From Candidatus Brevibacterium intestinigallinarum (GTDB taxonomy: Bacteria > Actinomycetota > Actinomycetes > Actinomycetales > Brevibacteriaceae), in NCBI GenBank assembly GCA_019117325.1, contig DWZY01000051.1, forward strand, positions 1 to 5,257: a DNA stretch of 5,257 nucleotides. The letters run 5' to 3'. This document shows, piece by piece, positions 1 to 5,257 of the stretch. Made by a program: the position numbers and the translations under genes. The notes beneath the pieces are model-generated. The model worked only from the letters and a program-made list of their open reading frames with translations. It searched no databases and was not told where the DNA came from. Each line of letters opens with the position of its first letter. Positions within the stretch are counted from its first letter, which is position 1.

Positions 1-1330
1 GGAGGACATCAACCTCCACTTCACGGGCGACTTCAACGCAATCGCGCTGGCGAACAACCTGGCCGCGACGATGCTGGACAACCACATTCACCACGGCAAC
101 GCACTCGACATCGATCCCCGCCGCGTCCACATCAACCGCGTCATGGACCTCAACGATCGGGCACTGCGGAACACGACGATCGGCTTGGGCGGGCTGAATG
201 GCGGGGTCCCGCGCGAGGACCACTTCGACATCGTCGTCGCGAGTGAGGTCATGGCGGTGTTCTGCCTGTCGACCAGTGTGGCGGACCTGCGGGCGCGCCT
301 GGCCCGCATCGTCGTCGCCCACAACCGTGACCGCCAGCCCGTCACCGTCGACGACATCGGCGCGGCCGGCGCGATGACGGCCCTGCTGCGGGACGCACTG
401 TCGCCCAACCTCGTCCAGACCCTCGAGCACACGCCCGCATTCATCCACGGCGGGCCGTTCGCCAACATCGCCCACGGCTGCAACAGCGCGCTCGCCACCC
501 GCTCCGCGCTCGCCCTGGGTGACTGGGCGATCACGGAGGCCGGCTTCGGCGCGGACCTGGGTGCGGAGAAGTTCCTCGACATCAAGTGCCGCGCGACCGG
601 CCTCTGGCCTGACCTGGTCTGCGTCGTGGGCACCGTCCGCGCGCTCAAGTACCACGGCGGCATCGAGAAGGACGCGCTCGAGGAGGAGAACGTCGAGGCG
701 ATGCTCGCGGGCATGCCCAACCTCGAGCACCACCTGTCCGTGCTGCGCGACGTGTACGGCCTCACCGCGGTCGTGAGCCTCAACCGGTTCCCGTCCGACA
801 CGGACGCCGAGGTCGAGGCCGCCATCGCGCACCTCGCGCAGCAGGGCGTCCGCGCCGTCTCTGCCGAGCACTGGGCGCACGGCGGCGCAGGCGCGCTCGA
901 CCTGGCCGACGCCGTCATCGCCGCGGCAGAGGAGCGGAGCACCGCAAGCGGTCGCGGACCCCGCCACCCCTACGAGCTCACCGCGCACCCCGCAGAGAAG
1001 ATCGAGGCGCTCGCCAGAACGGTCTACCGGGCGGGCTCCGTCCAGATCCCGACCGCCGTCCGCCGCACCCTCGACCAGTACGTGCGGGAGGGATACGGCG
1101 ACCTGCCGGTCTGCATCGCGAAGACGCAGTACTCGCTCAGCTCCGACCCCTCGCTGCGCGGTGCGCCGGAGGGCCACGAGCTCACGGTGCGCGATGTGCG
1201 CCTGTCCGCGGGTGCGGGCTTCATCGTCGTCATCTGCGGCGACATCATGACGATGCCCGGGCTGCCCAGGGATCCGGCTGCGCACCGCATCGACGTGCAG
1301 GCGGATGGGACGATCTCCGGACTCTTCTGA
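1..1330 (+). CDS. fhs: Formate--tetrahydrofolate ligase, 5'-truncated by window edge
   Basis: This enzyme joins formate to tetrahydrofolate using ATP, giving 10-formyl-tetrahydrofolate for one-carbon metabolism in the cytoplasm. The first complete codon is at position 2 and 442 residues are visible. The family is usually about 555 residues, so roughly 115 N-terminal residues, including the expected P-loop, lie outside the window. Visible family blocks, in order, are EDINLHFTGDF at the left edge, MDLNDRALR (about 143-169), FDIVVASEVMAVFCL (226-270), HGGPFANIAHGCNSA (about 446-490), TEAGFGADLGAEKF (about 533-574), KTQYSLSSDP (about 1121-1150), and RLSAGAGFIVV followed by IMTMPGLP near 1200-1268. 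The protein ends in the typical GLF just before TGA. No frameshift or missing block is seen, so this looks like a functional housekeeping gene. An ATG at 71 is internal, because conserved family sequence continues upstream of it. The product is near certain; only the start is unknown. Confidence 0.97.
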   Translation, partial: EDINLHFTGDFNAIALANNLAATMLDNHIHHGNALDIDPRRVHINRVMDLNDRALRNTTIGLGGLNGGVPREDHFDIVVASEVMAVFCLSTSVADLRARLARIVVAHNRDRQPVTVDDIGAAGAMTALLRDALSPNLVQTLEHTPAFIHGGPFANIAHGCNSALATRSALALGDWAITEAGFGADLGAEKFLDIKCRATGLWPDLVCVVGTVRALKYHGGIEKDALEEENVEAMLAGMPNLEHHLSVLRDVYGLTAVVSLNRFPSDTDAEVEAAIAHLAQQGVRAVSAEHWAHGGAGALDLADAVIAAAEERSTASGRGPRHPYELTAHPAEKIEALARTVYRAGSVQIPTAVRRTLDQYVREGYGDLPVCIAKTQYSLSSDPSLRGAPEGHELTVRDVRLSAGAGFIVVICGDIMTMPGLPRDPAAHRIDVQADGTISGLF

Positions 1331-1396
1331 CCCGAGCACTCCCTGAGACCGCTCCATGACCGCGTGTACCTGCGCGGGGCACACGGCCTCGGGGCG

Positions 1397-1402
1397 TAGA
1401 GT
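1397..1402 (+). promoter_or_regulatory. Candidate -10 element upstream of the GtrA-family gene
   Basis: TAGAGT fits the actinobacterial -10 pattern TAnnnT and sits in the 136-bp gap after fhs. Transcription would begin near 1409, giving a leader of roughly 58 nt before the ATG at 1467. No convincing TTGAC-like -35 is found at the usual spacing, so this rests on one six-base match in a plausible place. The rest of the gap (1331-1466) shows only short GC-rich inverted repeats. Confidence 0.4.
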
Positions 1403-1455
1403 GCACCGGTACGTGCTCGCCCACCGCGCCTGCGGCCGGCGGGCATCCGGACGAC

Positions 1456-1460
1456 AGAGG
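1456..1460 (+). promoter_or_regulatory. Ribosome binding site deciding the GtrA-family start
   Basis: AGAGG lies 6 nt before the ATG at 1467. It favours that start over the in-frame ATG at 1356, which would add 37 residues without membrane or family character, and over the downstream ATG at 1506. Confidence 0.7.
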
Positions 1461-1466
1461 ACTGGG

Positions 1467-2030
1467 ATGTTGGAAACCCGACGCGACGGCTCGCCCGGCC
1501 TGCGGATGCGCCTGCGCGACGCGTGGTTGGCCCGCTGGGCGGACCGGCGCAGGCTGTTCCGGGAGGTCCTGTCCTTCCTGGCCGTGGGCGGCGTGTCCTA
1601 CCTGGTCGACGTGGGCCTGTCGAACCTGCTCCTCTTCGGCTTCCTGGGCATCCCCGCCCTGCTGGTCGCCAGCCCCGTCAAGGCGAAGGTCGTCTCAACC
1701 ATCGTGTCCATGGCCGTCGCGTGGGTGGGCAACCGCTTCCTCACCTATGGGCAGCGCGACTCCGGCTCCGCACTGTCCGGCATGTGGAAGTTCGTCGTCG
1801 TCAACCTCATCGGCATGGTCATCGTCGTCGCGCCGCTGGGGGTCAGCTGGTACCTGCTGGGCCTCCACGACCCGCTGTCCTACAACATCTCCACCAACGT
1901 CGTGGGCATCGGCCTGGCGATGATCTTCCGCTTCTGGGCCTACCGCACGTGGGTGTTCCCCGACCGGGGCGCACAGGACCCCGCTGCCGAGGTCGTCGCC
2001 AGCGAGGGTCTCGACCGCACCTCCCGCTGA
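1467..2030 (+). CDS. GtrA-family small polytopic membrane protein
   Basis: This 187-residue protein has the layout of the GtrA family, small four-helix proteins linked to moving or using polyprenyl-phosphate sugars in cell-surface glycan synthesis. After a basic cytoplasmic N-terminus (about residues 1-32, rich in Arg), four hydrophobic segments are visible at about 34-60, 70-93, 107-131 and 138-158. The first carries the family-like FLAVGGVSYLVDVGLSN, with an intramembrane aspartate at residue 48. The second ends in the GNRFLTY block, and the last ends in FRFWAYRTWVF (about 154-164). A short polar acidic tail follows. The start is chosen from the AGAGG site 6 nt upstream. The gene follows fhs in the same direction but probably has its own promoter, and it converges on the nucleotide-sugar dehydrogenase. 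Its sugar substrate cannot be read from sequence; the neighbours suggest surface glycopolymer assembly. Family assignment is strong, exact function unknown. Confidence 0.9.
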   Translation: MLETRRDGSPGLRMRLRDAWLARWADRRRLFREVLSFLAVGGVSYLVDVGLSNLLLFGFLGIPALLVASPVKAKVVSTIVSMAVAWVGNRFLTYGQRDSGSALSGMWKFVVVNLIGMVIVVAPLGVSWYLLGLHDPLSYNISTNVVGIGLAMIFRFWAYRTWVFPDRGAQDPAAEVVASEGLDRTSR

Positions 2031-2036
2031 GCTCAG
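2027..2036. repeat. 10-bp perfect palindrome between convergent stops
   Basis: CTGAGCTCAG is a perfect 10-bp palindrome spanning the TGA stop of the GtrA-family gene and the 6-bp gap before the stop of the opposing dehydrogenase gene. It has no loop or adjacent T tract, so it is not a normal intrinsic terminator. It may be chance. Confidence 0.3.
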
Positions 2037-3296
2037 TCAGAGGCGCTGTGCGCCGTCGACGGTGACCTTGCCCTTCGTGTCGAGGAACCGCTTCGAGGCG
2101 CGTGCGATCGCATCGATGTCGTACTCGCGGTGGTTCTGCACGACGACGACGATGTCCGCCTGGGGCGCAGCGGCCAGGGCGTCCTCGACGCGGGGGACGT
2201 CGACGCCGGCCACGGTCCACTCCTGGATGTTCGGGTCGTGGTACTGGAGGTCCGCACCGTGCTCCAGCAGCGCCTCCGCCAGCGGGATCGCCGGGGACTC
2301 ACGGCGGTCAGAGATGTCCGGCTTGTACGTGACGCCCAGCAGCAGGACCTTCGAACCGCGCACGGCGCGCGCGTCGTCGTTGAGCATGTCCTGGACCCGG
2401 CGCACCACGTAGGCGGGCATGGATGAGTTGATCTCCTGCGCCAGCTCGACGAAGCGGAACGGGTAACCCAGACGCGACTTCACGTTGTACGACAGGTAGT
2501 TGGGGTCGATCGGGATGCAGTGCCCGCCCACACCGGGGCCGGGGTAGAAGGCCTGGAAGCCGAACGGCTTGGTGCTCGCCATGTCGATCGCGTTCCACAG
2601 GTCGATGTCCAGCTCGTGGCAGAACTGGGCCATCTCGTTCACCAGGGCGATGTTGACGTGGCGGTACGTGTTCTCCAGCAGCTTCGCCGTCTCCGCCTCG
2701 CGGGGACCTTTCGCCGCGATCGTCGTCTCGATGAAGCGGCCGTAGAAGTTCCGGGCCCGCTGTGTGCTCTCCGGTGTCAGGCCGCCCACGATCTTGGGGG
2801 TGTTGACGAGGCCGTAGGTGGGGTTGCCCGGGTCGATCCGCTCCGGTGAGAACGCCAGGTGGAAGTCCACGCCAGCGCTCAGCCCGCTCTCCTCGAGCAG
2901 GGGACGGACCAGTTCCTCGGTGGTGCCAGGGTAGGTAGTGGATTCCAGCACGACCAGGGTGCCTGGGGTGAGGCGGCCGGCGATCGCGCGGGTGGCGGAT
3001 TCGACGGCACCCACGTTGGGGCGGCTGTCGTCGTCCAGCGGCGTGGGCACGCAGATGACGATCGTGTCCGCCTCCGCCAGGATTGCGTCGTCGGAGGTGG
3101 CGCGGAAGCCGCGCTGCCGGATCTCTGCGATGTCCGCATCGGACAGGTCGTCGATGTGCGAGCGCGACTCCGTCAGCCCGTCGACGACGGCCCGGGACAC
3201 ATCGAATCCGACGACGTCCAGACCGGCGTGGACCGCGGCGTGCACCAGCGGCATGCCCACGTATCCCAGACCCATGACGACTGCATCTACGGCCAA
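2037..3296 (-). CDS. Nucleotide-sugar 6-dehydrogenase, WbpA-like (probable UDP-N-acetylglucosamine 6-dehydrogenase)
   Basis: This cytoplasmic enzyme oxidises C6 of a nucleotide sugar in two NAD-dependent steps to the uronic acid, a precursor for surface polysaccharides. The 419 residues match the family length. The Rossmann motif GLGYVG is at residues 9-14 with an NAD-ribose aspartate at 32. ESTTYPGT (118-125), FSPERIDPGN (149-158) and ETAKLLENTYR (202-212) follow. The catalytic cysteine is Cys260 in GPGVGGHCIPIDP (253-265), and the C-terminal domain has GVTYKPDISDRRESP (321-335). The GGHCIPIDP form, preceded by PFGFQAFYPG, is typical of dehydrogenases acting on UDP-N-acetylhexosamines (WbpA group); UDP-glucose dehydrogenases usually show GGSCFPKD. 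UDP-GlcNAc is therefore the favoured substrate, with UDP-GalNAc, UDP-ManNAc or UDP-glucose not excluded. The start is TTG at 3296-3294, behind GGAGGA with 6-nt spacing; upstream in-frame ATGs would add a Pro/Gly-rich extension before the Rossmann strand. All key residues are present. Confidence 0.93.
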   Translation of the reverse strand: MAVDAVVMGLGYVGMPLVHAAVHAGLDVVGFDVSRAVVDGLTESRSHIDDLSDADIAEIRQRGFRATSDDAILAEADTIVICVPTPLDDDSRPNVGAVESATRAIAGRLTPGTLVVLESTTYPGTTEELVRPLLEESGLSAGVDFHLAFSPERIDPGNPTYGLVNTPKIVGGLTPESTQRARNFYGRFIETTIAAKGPREAETAKLLENTYRHVNIALVNEMAQFCHELDIDLWNAIDMASTKPFGFQAFYPGPGVGGHCIPIDPNYLSYNVKSRLGYPFRFVELAQEINSSMPAYVVRRVQDMLNDDARAVRGSKVLLLGVTYKPDISDRRESPAIPLAEALLEHGADLQYHDPNIQEWTVAGVDVPRVEDALAAAPQADIVVVVQNHREYDIDAIARASKRFLDTKGKVTVDGAQRL

Positions 3297-3302
3297 AGCG
3301 GC

Positions 3303-3308
3303 TCCTCC
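3303..3308 (-). promoter_or_regulatory. Strong ribosome binding site fixing a TTG start
   Basis: The minus strand reads GGAGGA, then 6 nt, then TTG at 3296-3294. This places translation three residues before the Rossmann beta-strand that carries GLGYVG. It is better supported than the in-frame ATGs at 3389 and 3407, which lack such a site. Confidence 0.8.
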
Positions 3309-3374
3309 GGGGCTGGTGGGAAGGCCGCCGCGCGGGGTGCGCGAGGGGCTTTCTCCGGGCAACGTGACGGAACG

Positions 3375-3380
3375 TAGACT
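3375..3380 (+). promoter_or_regulatory. -10 element placed for a leaderless glycosyltransferase mRNA
   Basis: TAGACT fits the actinobacterial TAnnnT -10 and ends 7 nt before the ATG at 3388. Transcription would therefore start at or next to the A of the start codon, giving a leaderless message. In support, there is no Shine-Dalgarno-like purine run in the bases just before this ATG (ACCAACC). No strong -35 is visible at 17-18 bp spacing. Confidence 0.6.
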
Positions 3381-3381
3381 A
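3376..3381 (-). promoter_or_regulatory. Candidate -10 element for the dehydrogenase gene
   Basis: TAGTCT on the minus strand fits TAnnnT. Transcription would begin near 3369, giving a leader of about 73 nt that carries the GGAGGA site. A second match, TACGTT at 3376-3371 on the minus strand, abuts it and could be used instead. No clear -35 is seen on this strand; the sequence upstream is the 5' end of the divergent glycosyltransferase gene. Confidence 0.4.
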
Positions 3382-3387
3382 CCAACC

Positions 3388-4563
3388 ATGGCTTCGCCCC
3401 TCCGCATCCTCGTTGTGACCGTCGTGCATGATCCCGAGGACGCCAGGATCCGACATCGTCAGCTGCCGGCCCTCGTCGAGGCGGGGCACGAGGTCGCCTA
3501 CGCGGCGCCGTTCACCGCCTTCGACCGGACACCGCCCGAGGGGGTGTGGGGCATCGACCTGCCGCGGGCGCGGGGACGGAACCGGCTCAAGGCCGTCGGC
3601 GCCGCGCGCACCCTGCTGGCAGGGATGTCCCGCAGCGCCGATGTCATCCTGCTCCACGATCCGGACCTGCTCCTGTCCGCCACGCTGCTGCCCCGCCGGG
3701 ACGCCACGATCATCTGGGACGTCCACGAGGACACTGCCTCCGCGCTGCACATGCGCGACTGGGCGCCGCCCGGCCTGCGCCCCGTGCTGAGCGCCGGTGC
3801 GGTCGCGGCAGAGCAGTACGCGGAATTCAACTACCGGCTGCTCCTGGCGGAGCACGGCTACCGCGACCGGTTCACCCGCATTCACCCGGTCGTCCCCAAC
3901 TCCGTCCGCGTGCCGGAGGAGGAGCCGGCGGAGCCGGGCGACGACCGCGTCGTCTACCTGGGGAAGATCACGCGTCCCCGCGGGGGAGCAGAGCTCATCG
4001 AGCTGGCCCGCCGCGTCCCGGAGGTGACCGTCGAGATCATCGGCCCGGCCGAGCGCGACATCGAGGACGAGCTGCGGGCCGCGGCGGACGAGGGGATCAT
4101 CGACTGGCGCGGCTTCATGCCCAATGACCAGGCGCTGGGCCGGCTGCGGGGTGCACTGGCCGGAGTGAGCCTCCTGCACGACGAGCCCAACTACACGAAC
4201 TCGCAGCCCACCAAGGTCATCGAGTACATGTCCCACGGGGTGCCGGTCATCACGACCCCCAACTGGGCGCCCAAGGAGCTGGTCGAGCGCGCGGACAGCG
4301 GTGCGGTCGTGCCCTTCGGGGACGTGGACGCGGCTGCACGGGTCGTCCGGCAGTGGCGCGCGGACCGTGACGAGCGCGTCCGGCTGGGCCGTTCGGGGTA
4401 CGACTACGCGAAGGGCCACCTCAACTGGACCGTGGACGCCGTTGACTTCGTCAAGGCGGTCGAGGACGCGCACATGCTGGATCAGGCCAAGCGCCGCCGC
4501 CCCCGTTCCACTGTGAACCGTGTCCTGGGCCGCGGCCGCGGAGGTGCCGCGGGTGCGCGCTGA
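3388..4563 (+). CDS. GT4-type (GT-B fold) glycosyltransferase
   Basis: This 391-residue protein has the two-domain layout of GT-B retaining glycosyltransferases, which transfer a sugar from a nucleotide donor, here probably onto a lipid-linked glycan at the inner membrane face. The N-terminal Rossmann strand is RILVVTVVHDPEDARI (6-21). HDPDLLL (90-96) and WDVHED (110-115) are typical of a GT4 subgroup. VVYLGKITRPRGG (188-200) opens the C-terminal donor-binding domain, which continues with VTVEIIGP (213-220), the WRGF block (240-243) and SQPTKVIEYMSHGVPVITT (272-290). In the usual EX7E signature the second Glu is Glu279, but the position of the first is Asn271, a replacement that occurs in this subgroup. 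No signal peptide or membrane segment is seen; the C-terminus is a basic Arg/Gly/Ala tail (about 368-391). The ATG at 3388 is chosen because the Rossmann strand follows directly and a -10 element lies 7 nt upstream. The stop overlaps the next gene by 11 bp. Donor and acceptor are unknown. Confidence 0.88.
   Translation: MASPLRILVVTVVHDPEDARIRHRQLPALVEAGHEVAYAAPFTAFDRTPPEGVWGIDLPRARGRNRLKAVGAARTLLAGMSRSADVILLHDPDLLLSATLLPRRDATIIWDVHEDTASALHMRDWAPPGLRPVLSAGAVAAEQYAEFNYRLLLAEHGYRDRFTRIHPVVPNSVRVPEEEPAEPGDDRVVYLGKITRPRGGAELIELARRVPEVTVEIIGPAERDIEDELRAAADEGIIDWRGFMPNDQALGRLRGALAGVSLLHDEPNYTNSQPTKVIEYMSHGVPVITTPNWAPKELVERADSGAVVPFGDVDAAARVVRQWRADRDERVRLGRSGYDYAKGHLNWTVDAVDFVKAVEDAHMLDQAKRRRPRSTVNRVLGRGRGGAAGAR
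4540..4545 (+). promoter_or_regulatory. Ribosome binding site inside the glycosyltransferase gene
   Basis: GGAGGT lies 7 nt before the GTG at 4553, within the last codons of the glycosyltransferase gene. It decides the start of the overlapping downstream gene, which has no ATG before about residue 206, and it indicates translational coupling of the pair. Confidence 0.8.
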
Positions 4564-5257
4564 CCAGCCCACTGGGCCCGCGCCGCGGGCAGAGGGCCGG
4601 GACATCGTCGGCACGCTGGGCACCGACGGCGGCCTGTTCGGGACGGCCGCCGCGGACCTCCCTGCTGCAGACGGCCCGGACAACGCCGACGCGAACGCCA
4701 CGGCCGTCCACGGCCCCACCGCGCGCATCGACGACTCGACCGTCGCCTGGGCGCCGCGGACCATCCACTCCTCACACCTGACGGACGCGACGACCGCGCG
4801 CACCGCGGATGCCCTCGTCCTGCGGCACACGGAGGGCCGAGACGAGCTGCTGAGCGGCATCTCCGGCGCCGTGCCCGTCTACGTCGCAGACGACGCCTCG
4901 ACCGCCCGGTTCGCCACGCACCTGAGCGCGCTGACCACCCAGCGCCCGGTCCAGGCGGACTGGGACGCGTGGGCGGACGTGCTGGCTGTGGGCGCGCCGC
5001 TGGGCGGGCGGACCACCGTCCATGGTGTCCGCCGCCTGCGACCGTGGGAGTCCGTCACCGTCGAGGACGGCACTGTGCGCTTCCAGCGGGAGCGCTGGCC
5101 GTGGCTGGACGTCGAGGCCGATGCCTCTGCCCGCATCGAGGACGTCGCAGACGCCCTCCGCCACGAGATGCGCACCCTGGCCGACGACCACCGGTTCGTC
5201 TCCACCCTCAGCGGTGGCTGGGACTCCCGGATCCTCGCCGCCTATGCGTGCGAGGCG
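4553..5257 (+). CDS. Asparagine-synthetase-like protein lacking the glutaminase cysteine, 3'-truncated by window edge
   Basis: 235 residues are visible; the frame is still open at the right edge. The call rests on LSGGWDSR (219-226), matching the SGGxDS PP-loop of the asparagine synthetase ATP-pyrophosphatase domain, which adenylates a carboxylate for amidation. Before it, a block with LGGRTTVHGVRRLRPWESVTVEDG (150-173, key residues T154-V156, G158, R161-L162, P164, D172-G173) resembles the end of the class II glutamine amidotransferase domain of AsnB, where a similar G-(I/V)-rrL-P pattern occurs. Classical AsnB starts Met-Cys, with Cys2 as the glutaminase nucleophile. Here the N-terminus is MRADQ and the only visible cysteine is Cys233, after the PP-loop, so glutaminase activity looks lost. 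Residues 1-70 are Ala/Asp/Gly-rich and low in conserved motifs. The start is GTG with GGAGGT 7 nt upstream; an in-frame TGA at 4514 limits any extension, and alternative GTGs at 4520 and 4544 add no cysteine. Overlap with the glycosyltransferase suggests amide modification of a glycan sugar (inference). Confidence 0.82.
   Translation, partial: MRADQPTGPAPRAEGRDIVGTLGTDGGLFGTAAADLPAADGPDNADANATAVHGPTARIDDSTVAWAPRTIHSSHLTDATTARTADALVLRHTEGRDELLSGISGAVPVYVADDASTARFATHLSALTTQRPVQADWDAWADVLAVGAPLGGRTTVHGVRRLRPWESVTVEDGTVRFQRERWPWLDVEADASARIEDVADALRHEMRTLADDHRFVSTLSGGWDSRILAAYACEA

Noticed and set aside
88..942. Long minus-strand open frame opposite fhs
   Set aside because: The product is Arg/Ser/Ala-rich and without motifs, opposite a strongly conserved coding sequence; it is a composition artefact.
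1334..1354. Imperfect hairpin after the fhs stop as a terminator
   Set aside because: GAGC/GCTC enclosing CTC/GAG gives only about 7 interrupted pairs and no T tract, too weak to call as an intrinsic terminator.
1428..1444. Hairpin in the leader of the GtrA-family gene as a riboswitch or attenuator
   Set aside because: GCCTGC/GCGGGC with a 5-nt loop and one wobble pair is of a size expected by chance at this GC content, and no riboswitch-like conserved core is visible.
1356..1466. 37-residue upstream extension of the GtrA-family gene
   Set aside because: The extra residues are Cys/Arg/His-rich with no family resemblance, and the candidate -10 at 1397 lies inside them. The ATG at 1467 has the better ribosome site.
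2938..3387. 150-residue upstream extension of the glycosyltransferase frame
   Set aside because: The frame is open, but it is antisense to the dehydrogenase and shows no family sequence. The Rossmann strand begins directly after the ATG at 3388, which also has a well-placed -10 element.
3386..3391. CCATGG giving an ATG on both strands at the divergent start region
   Set aside because: Only the plus-strand ATG is supported. The minus-strand ATG at 3389 has no ribosome site and lies upstream of the likely minus-strand transcription start.
3379..4860. Long minus-strand open frame opposite the glycosyltransferase gene
   Set aside because: It has no recognisable motifs and runs antisense to a gene with clear GT-B motifs. 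Long antisense frames are expected in DNA this rich in G and C at third codon positions.

Overview
The window comes from a high-GC actinobacterium. Its codons are dominated by G or C at the third position, it uses GTG and TTG starts with strong GGAGG ribosome sites, its -10 elements fit the TAnnnT pattern, and one gene appears leaderless. The genus cannot be fixed from this sequence. An Actinomycetales-type organism is plausible, but that is inference.

Layout. Positions 1-1330 hold the C-terminal four fifths of formate--tetrahydrofolate ligase (fhs, + strand), a one-carbon metabolism enzyme whose N-terminus lies outside the window. After a 136-bp gap comes a small GtrA-family membrane protein (1467-2030, +). 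It converges, with only 6 bp between stops, on a nucleotide-sugar 6-dehydrogenase of the UDP-N-acetylhexosamine (WbpA-like) class (2037-3296, -). The dehydrogenase starts at a TTG behind a perfect GGAGGA. Across a 91-bp divergent promoter region lies a GT4-type glycosyltransferase (3388-4563, +). Its stop overlaps by 11 bp the GTG start of a gene that runs off the right edge (4553-5257+). That last gene encodes an asparagine-synthetase-like protein with the SGGxDS ATP-pyrophosphatase motif but no N-terminal glutaminase cysteine.

Reading of the region. From about 1397 rightwards this looks like one edge of a cell-surface glycopolymer locus abutting a housekeeping gene. The dehydrogenase would supply an N-acetylhexosaminuronic acid nucleotide, the GT4 enzyme would add a sugar to a lipid-linked chain, and the GtrA protein would help move or use a polyprenyl-phosphate sugar. 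The asparagine-synthetase-like protein could turn a uronic acid carboxylate into an amide. The joint pathway is inference; the families are read directly from motifs.

The most interesting points are the apparently glutaminase-less asparagine-synthetase homologue translationally coupled to a glycosyltransferase, and the near-palindromic GTAGACTAC, which gives a -10 element on each strand between the divergent genes, one of them placed to make a leaderless mRNA. No RNA genes, CRISPR arrays, insertion sequences or long repeats were seen.
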